A DNA stretch of 64,000 nt, from assembly GCF_014650075.1 (NCBI RefSeq), contig NZ_BMUG01000004.1, forward strand, positions 620,001 through 684,000, in the 5' to 3' direction. This document shows, piece after piece, positions 44,284 through 52,918 of this stretch (positions within the stretch are counted from its first letter, which is position 1; each line of letters starts with the position of its first letter). Under the pieces are notes generated by a model. It was not told where the DNA came from, made no database searches, and saw only the letters and a program-made list of their open reading frames with translations. The position numbers and the translations under genes are program-made. Origin of the DNA: Streptomyces microflavus (GTDB lineage: Bacteria > Actinomycetota > Actinomycetes > Streptomycetales > Streptomycetaceae).

Positions 44284-47200
44284 ATGGGCAGTGGGGACCG
44301 GTCGAAGCTGGTAAGAATCTGCGATCAGGCCGGCCGGCCGCGGGGGACGGGATTCGTCGCGGACGACCGCGGCACGGTCGTCACCGCCCATCAGGCTGTC
44401 ACCGCCCCCGGCCCGCTCCTCCTCCACGGCACCGCCGGCCGCACCTGTTCCGTCGGCCCCGACGACATCACCGCGCTGCCCGCCCTCGGCCTCGCCCTCC
44501 TGCGTACGGGCGGCTCCGGGACCCTCGACGTGGAGCCGCTGCCCATCGCCGTACGGGAGCGGATCGAGCCCGGCAGTTACGTCGGGATCGCCGCCCACGG
44601 CCGCCGCGAGGCCCGGGTCCTCGGCACGGCCCCCGCCACCTACACCGCCCCGGACGGCGGCCACCCCGTCCAGGCCGCCCTGGAGCTGGCCCTCGGCACC
44701 GACGGGCGCGACGCCCTGCGCTCCGGCGGCGCGGCGATCGGGGGACCGGTCACCGACCCGGCCACGGGCGCGGTCCTCGGCCTCCTGTGCACCGCCCTCA
44801 CCACCCCGTACGAGGCCGCCGGGCTGGCCCTGCCGATCCCGCGCGGCGCCGACCCCACCCTCGACGCCCTCCTGGCGCGCAACGCCACCGCCGCCCCCGG
44901 CTACGGCCCCGACCTCAACCTCGCCGGTGCCCTCCAGATCACCGCCACCTCCGTCGGCTCGGCGGACGGACCCAAGGCCCGCACCGCACCGGTCGAGCGC
45001 GACGACGTGAGCGCGGAGTTCGCCGCCTTCGAAGCCGGTACGGGCACCGTCCTGGGCCTCGTCGGCGCCCCCGGCACCGGCCGCACCACCGAGCTCGCCG
45101 CCCTCGCCGCCCGCCGGGCCGACGGCGGGGCGCCCGCCCCCACGCTCTGGCTGCGCGGCGCCGACCTGCTCGCCGACGACACCTCGATCGTGGACGCGGC
45201 CGACCGTACGCTGTCCCGCTCCGCCCGGATCGTCTCCGCCGCCGGGGCCCCCGGCGACATGGCGACGGCCACGGCGGAACGGATCGCCGCTCTCGCCGCC
45301 GACGCGGGACACCCCCTCCTCGTCGTCCTGGACGGCCCCGAGGAGATGCCGCCGCTGCTGGCCCACCGGCTCCCGGAGTGGACCGCGTCCACCGCCGGCT
45401 GGCTGCGGGAGAACGGCGTGCGGCTCGTCGTCGCCTGCCGCCCCGAGCACTGGGAGACCGCCGGGGACCTGTACCCGCCCGGCGCCCTGCACCGCCCCCG
45501 GCGCCCCGCCCGCAGGCTGCCCCCGGCCCTGCGCCTGGCCGACCTCACCCCCGACCAGGCCGAACAGGCCAAGGAGCGCCTCGGCATCCCGCCCCACGCC
45601 CTCGCCCCCGGCCACGACCGGCACCCGCTCACCCTGCGGCTCCTCGCCGAGGTCCGCGAGGCGCTGCCGCCCGGCGTCCCCGGCCGCCCCGACACCGAGG
45701 ACGTCTTCGGCGCCCACCTGGACCTCCTGTGCGTGCGCGTCGCGGTCCGGATCGCGGCCGCCGCCGACGAGCAGCCCCGCGGCACCGCCGTACGCAGGCT
45801 GGCCGCCCGGGTGGCGGGCCAGGTCCACGAGGCGGCCCGGCGCTGTCTGGGCCCGGGGCAGGGGGAGCTGGACCGGGAGGCGTTCGAGGAGATCTTCCCC
45901 TGGCGGACGGGGTGGGCCTCGGCCGTCCTGACCGAGGGGCTCCTCGTCCCCGCCGGGGCCGGATACCGCTTCGCCCACGAGGAACTGGGCGACTGGGTGC
46001 AGGGCGCCCATCTGGACCTGGACGCGGCGCTGCGCTCCCTGGTGCACCGCTGGCACCGGGGGAGCGGGGCGCGCGAGCGGGTGCCGCAAGGGGGCAGCGG
46101 CGACCCGGAAGCCGTGCCGCGGCGGGGAAGCCGTGACCCCGAGCCCGTGCCGCGGCGGGGGAGCCGTGACCGCGAGCCCGTGCCGCGGCGGGGGAGCCGT
46201 GATCAGGAGCGGGTGCCGCAGCCGCGTGGAGCCGGGGAGCCGCGCAGTCTGCCCGTGCCCCGGCACCGGATCGGGCCGGTGATCCAGGCGATGGTGCTCC
46301 TCGGCCGCCGCCAGGGCACCGCCGCGCTCGCGCACCGGATGGCCGACCTGATCGAGGCGCTGGACCGGCTCTGGACCGACGAGGGCCCCCGCGACGAGGA
46401 CGCCGCTTGGTGGGCCGCCCACCTCCTCGGCGGCAGCCTGCTCCGGGTGCCCGACGCCCGTCCCTACCTGGGCGTTCTGCGGGTCCTCGCCGGACGTATC
46501 ACCCGCCGCTCGGCCGCCACCGGCGGACCGGCGAGCCCGGGGGCGTACGGGGAGTTCGGGCCCTGGTTCTGGCGGCGGCTCCGGCTGCCCGAGGAGGACC
46601 GGATCGACCTGCTGCGCCGCCTCGTCCCCGCCGACGGGGTGGAGCGTACCGACGGCGACGAGCGGTACCTCGACGCCGTGGCCCGCCGCCTGACCCTCGA
46701 CGCCACCGCCGTACAGCCCCTGCTCTGCCGCTGGTTCACCGACGAGCGCCCCCTGCTGGCCGGCCCCGGCGAGCCGGACCCGGAGCTGCGCCCCACCGTG
46801 GCCGCCGCCGCGCAGGCCCTGCTCCACGCCCGCCGGGCCCTGGCCGTCGACGATCTGACCGACGCGCTGATCGCCACCCCGCACGCGCGCGCCGGTGAGC
46901 TCCTCGCCGCCCTCGCGGAGGACGAGCCCACCGTGCTCTGCCGGGCCGTCGAACGCTGGGCCCGCGACGAGGACCGCCCGGCCCGCCGCTCGGCCGCCGC
47001 CCGGTACGGCGGACTCCTCCAGGAGCGGGTCACCGCCGAGGGCGACCGGTCCCTGCTGCGCTCCGCCGCCCTCGCCCTGCTCGGCCGCCCCGAGGACGCC
47101 GAGCTGCACGCCGCCGCCCTCACCCTCCTCGTCCGGGACCCGCAGACCAGGGGCCGCCACCTCCCGCAGGCGCTGCGCCTCTTCGCACACGGCGACCCCC

Positions 47201-47964
47201 GGCTCCCCGTGGAGCTGCTCGCCGAGGTCTTCCCGGCCCACCCGGAGCCGGTCCTCGCCGCCCTCCGCGCCCGGCTGGCCCGCCCCGGCGACGGCGGCGG
47301 CGCGGTGCTGCGGGCCCTGGCCGGGCTCGACACGCCCGCACTCGCGCTGCACGTCGCCGGGCTCGTACGCGAGTACATCGACGCCCACCCCGAGGACGGC
47401 ACGCACGCGGCGGAGTACGTCGACCTCCGGCTGGAACACGGCCCCGCCGCCCGCGCCCTGCTGCTCCCGCTGGTCACCGGGCTGCTGCGGGACCGCCCCG
47501 CCCCGCCGCCGGTCCGCGCCGCCCTCGCCCGGGTGCTCGCCGGTGCCGGGTCCACCGCCTCCCGGCCGCTGCGGGCCGAGCTGCTGGAGGTCCTGCTGGA
47601 GTTCGAGCAGGTCACCGGACGGGACCCGGATGTGCTGGACGCCCTGCTCCAGGCCGCGGCGGGCGGGGCGCACCGCCGCCCGGAGATCCGTACGCGCGCG
47701 CTCGTCCACCGCACCGGCATGCTCCTCGTCCGCACCCCGGAGGGCGCCGCCCGCTTCGACCGCCGGCTGGTCGAACTCGCCCGGGACGTGCCCGGATTCG
47801 CCGCCCTCGTCATCCGGTGGCTCGCCGACGCCCCGCAGGAGTGGGCGGCGGTGGTGGGCCCGAGCGCCCGGCGCACGGTGGAGGCGTTGGAGACATCACG
47901 TCGGGCGATGCCGATGCCGATGCAGGCGGCGGGGCGTGAGCATGGCAGTCTTAGACCTGCGTAA
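44284..47964 (+). CDS. Large predicted NTPase with degenerate trypsin-like domain (STAND/conflict-type)
   Basis: 1226 residues. The N-terminal 200 residues have a trypsin-like pattern: GTGFVADDRGTVVTAHQAV with His36, and RSGGAAIGGPV where the residue preceding GGP is Ile152 rather than the nucleophilic Ser. Residues about 255-560 form a P-loop domain: Walker A GAPGTGRTT (261-269, Lys replaced by Arg267) and Walker B LLVVLDGPEEM. The remaining part is helical, Ala/Leu/Arg-rich and repeat-like, resembling HEAT-type arrays, and is interrupted by a tandem repeat of VPRRGSRDxEP. Fusions of trypsin-like and STAND NTPase modules are known in bacterial conflict systems; function here is inferred. It is probably leaderless: TAACGT (44272-44277) ends 6 nt before the ATG. 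Confidence 0.85.
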   Translation: MGSGDRSKLVRICDQAGRPRGTGFVADDRGTVVTAHQAVTAPGPLLLHGTAGRTCSVGPDDITALPALGLALLRTGGSGTLDVEPLPIAVRERIEPGSYVGIAAHGRREARVLGTAPATYTAPDGGHPVQAALELALGTDGRDALRSGGAAIGGPVTDPATGAVLGLLCTALTTPYEAAGLALPIPRGADPTLDALLARNATAAPGYGPDLNLAGALQITATSVGSADGPKARTAPVERDDVSAEFAAFEAGTGTVLGLVGAPGTGRTTELAALAARRADGGAPAPTLWLRGADLLADDTSIVDAADRTLSRSARIVSAAGAPGDMATATAERIAALAADAGHPLLVVLDGPEEMPPLLAHRLPEWTASTAGWLRENGVRLVVACRPEHWETAGDLYPPGALHRPRRPARRLPPALRLADLTPDQAEQAKERLGIPPHALAPGHDRHPLTLRLLAEVREALPPGVPGRPDTEDVFGAHLDLLCVRVAVRIAAAADEQPRGTAVRRLAARVAGQVHEAARRCLGPGQGELDREAFEEIFPWRTGWASAVLTEGLLVPAGAGYRFAHEELGDWVQGAHLDLDAALRSLVHRWHRGSGARERVPQGGSGDPEAVPRRGSRDPEPVPRRGSRDREPVPRRGSRDQERVPQPRGAGEPRSLPVPRHRIGPVIQAMVLLGRRQGTAALAHRMADLIEALDRLWTDEGPRDEDAAWWAAHLLGGSLLRVPDARPYLGVLRVLAGRITRRSAATGGPASPGAYGEFGPWFWRRLRLPEEDRIDLLRRLVPADGVERTDGDERYLDAVARRLTLDATAVQPLLCRWFTDERPLLAGPGEPDPELRPTVAAAAQALLHARRALAVDDLTDALIATPHARAGELLAALAEDEPTVLCRAVERWARDEDRPARRSAAARYGGLLQERVTAEGDRSLLRSAALALLGRPEDAELHAAALTLLVRDPQTRGRHLPQALRLFAHGDPRLPVELLAEVFPAHPEPVLAALRARLARPGDGGGAVLRALAGLDTPALALHVAGLVREYIDAHPEDGTHAAEYVDLRLEHGPAARALLLPLVTGLLRDRPAPPPVRAALARVLAGAGSTASRPLRAELLEVLLEFEQVTGRDPDVLDALLQAAAGGAHRRPEIRTRALVHRTGMLLVRTPEGAARFDRRLVELARDVPGFAALVIRWLADAPQEWAAVVGPSARRTVEALETSRRAMPMPMQAAGREHGSLRPA
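46081..46212 (+). repeat. Four tandem 33-bp units within the NTPase gene
   Basis: Units start at 46081, 46114, 46147 and 46180, with a fifth partial unit from 46213. Peptide units are VPQGGSGDPEA, VPRRGSRDPEP, VPRRGSRDREP and VPRRGSRDQER. The middle units are nearly identical, suggesting recent slippage. Confidence 0.9.
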
Positions 47965-48007
47965 TCGACATACACACGTACACAGGTTCGGGCGAGGAGC
48001 GGTCACA

Positions 48008-48964
48008 GTGCAGCGCTGGCGTGGCTTGGAGGACATCCCCCAGGACTGGGGGCGCAGCGTCGTCACCATCGGCTCCTACGACGGCGTGCACCGCGGGCAC
48101 CAGCTGATCATCGGCCGGGCCGTCGAGCGCGCCCGTGAGCTGGGCGTTCCGTCCGTCGTCGTCACCTTCGACCCGCACCCCAGCGAGGTCGTCCGCCCCG
48201 GCAGCCACCCGCCGCTGCTCGCCCCGCACCACCGCCGCGCCGAACTCATGGCGGAGCTGGGCGTGGACGCGCTGCTGATCCTGCCGTTCACCGCGGAGTT
48301 CTCGAAGCTGTCGCCCGCGGACTTCATCGTGAAGGTCCTCGTCGACAAGCTGCACGCGCAGGCCGTCATCGAGGGCCCGAACTTCCGGTTCGGCCACAAG
48401 GCCGCGGGCAACGTCGCGCTGCTGACCGAGCTGGGCGCCACCTACGACTACACCGTCGAGGTCATCGACCTGTTCGTGACCGGTGCGGCGGGCGGCGGCC
48501 AGCCGTTCTCCTCCACCCTCACCCGCCGGCTGGTCTCCGAGGGCGATGTCGCCGGGGCCGCCGAGATCCTCGGCCGCCCGCACCGCGTCGAGGGCATCGT
48601 GGTCCGCGGCGCGCAGCGCGGCCGCGAGCTGGGCTTCCCCACGGCCAACGTGGAGACCCTCCCGCACACCGCGATCCCCGCCGACGGCGTCTACGCGGGC
48701 TGGCTGGAGGTGGCGGGCGAGTCGATGCCCGCCGCGATCTCGGTCGGCACCAACCCGCAGTTCGACGGCACCGAGCGGACGGTCGAGGCGTACGCGATCG
48801 ACCGGGTCGGCCTGGACCTGTACGGGCTGCACGTGGCCGTCGACTTCCTCGCGTACGTACGCGGGATGCTGAAGTTCGACTCGATCGACGACCTCCTCGT
48901 CGCGATGGCCGCCGATGTGAAGCGGTGCAGCGAGCTGATTGCCGCGTACGACCGCGACCACTGA
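48008..48964 (+). CDS. ribF: Bifunctional riboflavin kinase/FAD synthetase
   Basis: 318 residues. The N-terminal nucleotidyltransferase domain has TIGSYDGVHRGHQ and TFDPHPSEVV; the C-terminal flavokinase domain has GRELGFPTANVE and GTNPQFDGTERTVEAY. It makes FMN and FAD from riboflavin. GTG at 48008 follows GCGAGGAGC. It lies 43 bp after the NTPase gene on the same strand and may be co-transcribed with it. The start could not be much earlier without a poorer ribosome site. Confidence 0.96.
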   Translation: MQRWRGLEDIPQDWGRSVVTIGSYDGVHRGHQLIIGRAVERARELGVPSVVVTFDPHPSEVVRPGSHPPLLAPHHRRAELMAELGVDALLILPFTAEFSKLSPADFIVKVLVDKLHAQAVIEGPNFRFGHKAAGNVALLTELGATYDYTVEVIDLFVTGAAGGGQPFSSTLTRRLVSEGDVAGAAEILGRPHRVEGIVVRGAQRGRELGFPTANVETLPHTAIPADGVYAGWLEVAGESMPAAISVGTNPQFDGTERTVEAYAIDRVGLDLYGLHVAVDFLAYVRGMLKFDSIDDLLVAMAADVKRCSELIAAYDRDH

Positions 48965-49031
48965 CCCACCCGCACCCACCGACGTACCCGCTCCCCGTGC
49001 GCCCCGCCCCCGGGCGGCGGATGCTGGCAGG

Positions 49032-50177
49032 GTGCGTGACATCCTGCCCGGCCTCCAGGCCCGCTGCGCCGCCGGTACGCCCTTCGCCCTGGCGACCGTC
49101 GTCGCCGTGCACGGCAGCGCGCCCCGCGACCCGGGCGCCGTCATGGCCGTCGACGGGGCGGGCTCCGTGCTCGGCAGCGTCTCCGGGGGCTGCGTCGAGG
49201 GCGATGTGTACGAGGTCGCCCGCGAGGTGCTCGCCGGGGCGGGGCCGCGCGTGGTGTCGTACGGGATCAGCGACGACGAGGCGTTCGGGGTCGGGCTGAC
49301 GTGCGGCGGGACCATCGAGGTGCTCGTGCGCGCGTACGTGTCGCAGGCCGAGCTGGCGGATCTCGCGGCTCTGCTGGACCTGATCGCCGCCGATCTGCCC
49401 GTGGCCGAGGCCACCGTCCTGTCCGGCGCGGCCGAGACCGGGGCCCGCCTGGTCGTGCGCCCCACCAGCAGCCCCACCAGCAGCCCCACCAGCAGCCCCG
49501 GCACGCTCGGCGCTCTCGGCACTCTCGGTACGGAAGGGCTCGACGCCGCCGTCACCGACGACGCCCGCGGGATGCTGGCCCAGGGCCTCACCGGCATCCA
49601 GCGGTACGGGGCGCACGGGCAGCGCCGGATGCAGGAGGTCGCCGTCTTCGTCCGGACGTACGCCCCACCGCCCCGCATGATCGTCTTCGGTGCCATCGAC
49701 CACGCGGCGGCCACCGCCCGCATCGGCTCCTTCCTCGGCTACCGGGTCACCGTCTGCGACGCCCGCCCCGCCTTCGCCACCCGGGAACGGTTCCCCACCG
49801 CCGACGAGGTGGTCCGCGCCTGGCCGCACGACTACCTGGAGGCGACCGAGGTCGACGCCCGTACGGTCATCTGCGTCCTCACCCACGACCCGAAGTTCGA
49901 TGTGCCGCTGCTCGTCGCCGCACTGCGCACGCCCGCCGCGTACATCGGGGTCATGGGCAGCCGCCGCACCCACAGCGACCGGCTGGCCCGGCTGCGGGAG
50001 GCAGGCGTGGACGAGGCGGCACTCGCACGCCTCGCCTCACCCGTGGGCCTCGACCTCGGAGCCCGTACGCCGGAGGAGACGGCGGTCTCCATCGCCGCCG
50101 AGATCATCCAGCACCGCTGGGGCGGCACGGGACGGCCGCTGGGCGAGCTGACGGGGGCGATCCACCGGGACCGATGA
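49032..50177 (+). CDS. XdhC/CoxI-family protein
   Basis: 381 residues. The XdhC N-terminal domain has VHGSAPRDPGAVMAV and SVSGGCVEGDVYEVAR with the conserved Cys; the C-terminal Rossmann-like domain has RMIVFGAIDHAAATA and YIGVMGSRRTHSDR. The family inserts or sulfurates the molybdenum cofactor for xanthine dehydrogenase-type enzymes. No molybdoenzyme subunits are encoded nearby, so it acts in trans. A PTSS repeat (49461-49496) links the domains. The start is uncertain: GTG 49032 begins the conserved part but has no clear ribosome site. Confidence 0.87.
   Translation: MRDILPGLQARCAAGTPFALATVVAVHGSAPRDPGAVMAVDGAGSVLGSVSGGCVEGDVYEVAREVLAGAGPRVVSYGISDDEAFGVGLTCGGTIEVLVRAYVSQAELADLAALLDLIAADLPVAEATVLSGAAETGARLVVRPTSSPTSSPTSSPGTLGALGTLGTEGLDAAVTDDARGMLAQGLTGIQRYGAHGQRRMQEVAVFVRTYAPPPRMIVFGAIDHAAATARIGSFLGYRVTVCDARPAFATRERFPTADEVVRAWPHDYLEATEVDARTVICVLTHDPKFDVPLLVAALRTPAAYIGVMGSRRTHSDRLARLREAGVDEAALARLASPVGLDLGARTPEETAVSIAAEIIQHRWGGTGRPLGELTGAIHRDR
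49461..49496 (+). repeat. Three identical 12-bp units coding PTSS
   Basis: CCCACCAGCAGC occurs three times without change, encoding the linker (PTSS)3 between the two XdhC domains. Exact identity suggests replication slippage. Confidence 0.9.
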
Positions 50178-50249
50178 GTTCCGGGCCGACCGGAGGTCAT
50201 CACACCGGAGACACCCGCGGACCAGCGCACCCGTAGCCGGAGGAACCCC

Positions 50250-50807
50250 ATGGCCAAGCTCATCTACTCGATGATCACCTCGCTCGACGGCTACGCCGAA
50301 GCGGCGGAGGGCGGCCTCGGCACCGGGGCCGAGGACCCGGAGGTGCACACCTTCGTCAATGACCTCTTCCGTCCCGTCGGCACGTATCTCTACGGCCGGC
50401 GCATGTACGAGACGATGGTCTACTGGGAGACCGCGCACACCGAGCCGGACCAGCCGCCGCACATCCTCCAGTACGCCCGCGACTGGCAGGCCGCGAAGAA
50501 GGTCGTGTACTCCACGACGCTCGACTCGGTGTCCAGCGCGAGGACCAGGATCGAGCGGACCTTCGACCCGGACGCGGTGCGCAGGCTCAAGGCCGAGGCC
50601 GATCACGACCTCACCGTCGACGGCCCGAACCTCGCGGCCCAGGCGATCGCGGCCGGTCTGGTGGACGAGTACCACCTGTTCATCACCACGAGCGTGGTCG
50701 GCGGCGGCAAGCGGTTCTTCCCCGACGGCGTGCGCCTCGACCTCGAACTGGTCGAGGAACGCGCCTTCAGCAGCGGACTGGTCTACGCGCGCTACCGGAC
50801 CCGCTGA
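50250..50807 (+). CDS. RibD C-terminal domain reductase (dihydrofolate reductase-like)
   Basis: 185 residues of the RibD_C family: MAKLIYSMITSLDGYAE at the start, LYGRRMYETM (NADPH contact), TVDGPNLAAQAIAAGLVDEY and VVGGGKRFFPDGVRL. Members reduce pterin- or pyrimidine-type substrates with NADPH, but most are uncharacterised and this one lacks a deaminase partner domain. ATG at 50250 follows CCGGAGGAACCCC. It is a single gene convergent with the oligopeptide transporter operon. Confidence 0.88.
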   Translation: MAKLIYSMITSLDGYAEAAEGGLGTGAEDPEVHTFVNDLFRPVGTYLYGRRMYETMVYWETAHTEPDQPPHILQYARDWQAAKKVVYSTTLDSVSSARTRIERTFDPDAVRRLKAEADHDLTVDGPNLAAQAIAAGLVDEYHLFITTSVVGGGKRFFPDGVRLDLELVEERAFSSGLVYARYRTR

Positions 50808-50819
50808 AGACCGCCGACC

Positions 50820-51854
50820 TCAGGTCGCCACCCCGGTGGACCCGGGCCTGCCCTCCTCCCCGCAGGCCGCCGCCCAGTGGCACGCCACCTGGGTCTCGGC
50901 CCCGCCGTTCAGCACCGGCAGATCCACCGTGCGGCAGGCCTCCGCCACCCCGGCCCGCTCGGCCTCGCCCGAGGCCAGCACCTGGCAGCGGACGTGGAAG
51001 CGGCAGCCGGAGGGGACCTTCGAGGGGTCCGGGGGCTCGCCGGTCAGGACGACCGGTTCGCCCTCCGCCTCGGGGAGGACCGACAGCAGGGCCCGGGTGT
51101 ACGGGTGCTGAGGGGCCGTGAGCAGCTGCTCGACCGGGCCCGTCTCGACGATCCGGCCGAGGTACATGACCGCCACCCGGTCCGCGATGTTCCAGGCGAG
51201 CCCGAGGTCATGGGTGACGACCAGCGCCGAGAGCCCCAGTTCGTCCCGGAGGCGCAGCAGGAGGGCCAGGATCTCGCCCCGTACCGAGGCGTCCAGCGAG
51301 GCCACCGGTTCGTCGGCCACGATCAGCTCCGGCTCCAGGACCAGCGCCCCGGCGATCACGACGCGCTGGCGCTGACCGCCCGACAGCTCGTGCGGGTAGC
51401 GCAGGAAGAACCGCTCCGGCGGCCGCAGCCCCGCCCGGGACAGGGCCTCGGAGACGGCCGCCCGCTCGTCACCCGCGTACCCGTGGATGCGCAGCCCCTC
51501 GGCCACCGCGTCGTACACCGTGTGCCTCGGGTTGAGCGAGCCGCTGGGGTCCTGGAGCACCAGCTGCACGCGCTTGCGGTACGCCTTGAGCGCCCGGCCC
51601 GAGTAGTCCAGCGGCGAACCGCCGAAGGTGACCCGGCCCGCGGTGGGCGGGACCAGCCCGAGAAGCGACCGGGCGAGCGTCGTCTTGCCGCACCCCGACT
51701 CACCGACCAGCGCGACGATCTCGCCCGGCCGGATGTCGAGGTCGACGCCGTCGACGGCACGGGCGGTGGCGGCCCCGCGCCGGCCGGGGAAGGCGACCTC
51801 CAGTGCCTCGGCGCTGAGGAGGGGCGTGGTGCTGACGAGGGGGGCCGTGCTCAT
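50820..51854 (-). CDS. Oligopeptide ABC transporter ATP-binding protein (OppF type)
   Basis: 344 residues. Walker [10 protein letters not shown], signature [15 protein letters not shown], Walker B LIVADEPVASLD, and the C-terminal oligopeptide/dipeptide domain with CRFHVRCQVLASGEAERAGVAEAC, whose cysteines fit the 4Fe-4S-type motif of OppF/DppF. It pairs with the OppD-type ATPase encoded upstream. The start overlaps the upstream gene's stop (ATGA at 51851-51854). Last gene of a five-gene operon reading from 56855 to 50820. Confidence 0.92.
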   Translation of the reverse strand: MSTAPLVSTTPLLSAEALEVAFPGRRGAATARAVDGVDLDIRPGEIVALVGESGCGKTTLARSLLGLVPPTAGRVTFGGSPLDYSGRALKAYRKRVQLVLQDPSGSLNPRHTVYDAVAEGLRIHGYAGDERAAVSEALSRAGLRPPERFFLRYPHELSGGQRQRVVIAGALVLEPELIVADEPVASLDASVRGEILALLLRLRDELGLSALVVTHDLGLAWNIADRVAVMYLGRIVETGPVEQLLTAPQHPYTRALLSVLPEAEGEPVVLTGEPPDPSKVPSGCRFHVRCQVLASGEAERAGVAEACRTVDLPVLNGGAETQVACHWAAACGEEGRPGSTGVAT

Positions 51855-52918
51855 GAGGTGCTCCTCGATCGGTCCGGAGTGGGAGCGTCGACCAGCACGC
51901 AGGCCGCCCGCCGGTCACCCCCGGCCTCCCGCAGCTCCTGGTCCTCCGTGGCGCAGGAGTCCAGCGCCACCGGGCACCGAGGGTGGAACGTACAGCCGCC
52001 CGGCAGCGCCGCCGGGTCCGGCGGGTCGCCCGGCAGGCCGCGCGGGGCGCGCCGGGAGGCGAGGTCCCCGATCCTCGGGAAGGCGGCGGAGAGCGCCTTG
52101 CCGTACGGGTGGCGGGCCTCCGCGTACACCTGCCGGGCGGGGCCCTCCTCGACGACCCGGCCCGCGTACATCACCGACAGCCGGTCGCACGTGTCGGCGA
52201 GCACCGCCAGGTCGTGGCTGATCATGATGAGCCCGACGTCCTGATCGGCCACCAGTTGTTCGATCAGCCGCAGGATCTGGGCCTGGATCATCACGTCCAG
52301 GGCCGTCGTCGGCTCGTCCGCGACGATCAGGCGCGGGTCGCAGGCCAGTGCCATCGCGATCATCACGCGCTGCCGCTGGCCGCCGGACAGCTCGTGCGGG
52401 TAGGCCAGGGCGCGGGCGGCGGGCAGCCCCACCTGTTCCAGCAGCTCCCCGGCGCGCTTGCGGGCAGCGGCCGGGGTGGCCTTGCTGTGCAGCAGGATCG
52501 GCTCGGCGATCTGGTCCCCGACCCGGTGCACCGCGTTCAGCGAGTGCATCGCGCCCTGGAAGACGATCGACGCACCCGCCCAGCGGACCGCCCGCAGCCG
52601 CCCCCACTTCATGGTCAGGACGTCCTCGCCGTCCAGCAGGATCTCGCCGGTCAGCTCGGCCGATGCGGGCAGGAGCCGCAGCAGCGCGAGGGCCAGCGTC
52701 GACTTCCCGCAGCCGGACTCCCCGGCGATGCCGAGCTTCTGCCCGGCCTCCACCCGCAGATCGACCCCCCGTACGGCGGGGACGGCACCGGCCCCACCGC
52801 CGTACGTCACGGTCAGGTTCCGCACCTCCAGGAGCGGTGGGTCACCCACGGGCTTCGACAGGTCGGGCGCGGCGGAAGAATCGGGGTTCGGCGGAGTGGT
52901 CGTGGTTGTTGCCGTCAA
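51851..52918 (-). CDS. Oligopeptide ABC transporter ATP-binding protein (OppD type), TTG start
   Basis: 355 residues. Walker [10 protein letters not shown], signature [15 protein letters not shown], Walker [13 protein letters not shown], and the C-terminal [14 protein letters not shown] motif. The start is chosen as TTG at 52918, which overlaps the stop of the permease gene by 4 nt (TTGA) and follows a GGGGG tract; no ATG or GTG lies between that stop and the conserved [13 protein letters not shown]. Translational coupling to the permease is likely. It would form the ATPase dimer with OppF. Confidence 0.9.
   Translation of the reverse strand: MTATTTTTPPNPDSSAAPDLSKPVGDPPLLEVRNLTVTYGGGAGAVPAVRGVDLRVEAGQKLGIAGESGCGKSTLALALLRLLPASAELTGEILLDGEDVLTMKWGRLRAVRWAGASIVFQGAMHSLNAVHRVGDQIAEPILLHSKATPAAARKRAGELLEQVGLPAARALAYPHELSGGQRQRVMIAMALACDPRLIVADEPTTALDVMIQAQILRLIEQLVADQDVGLIMISHDLAVLADTCDRLSVMYAGRVVEEGPARQVYAEARHPYGKALSAAFPRIGDLASRRAPRGLPGDPPDPAALPGGCTFHPRCPVALDSCATEDQELREAGGDRRAACVLVDAPTPDRSRSTS

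Noticed and set aside
44260..47709. Long antisense frame opposite the NTPase gene
   Set aside because: Gly/Gln/Arg/Val-rich shadow of the sense gene; no recognisable motif and inconsistent codon bias.
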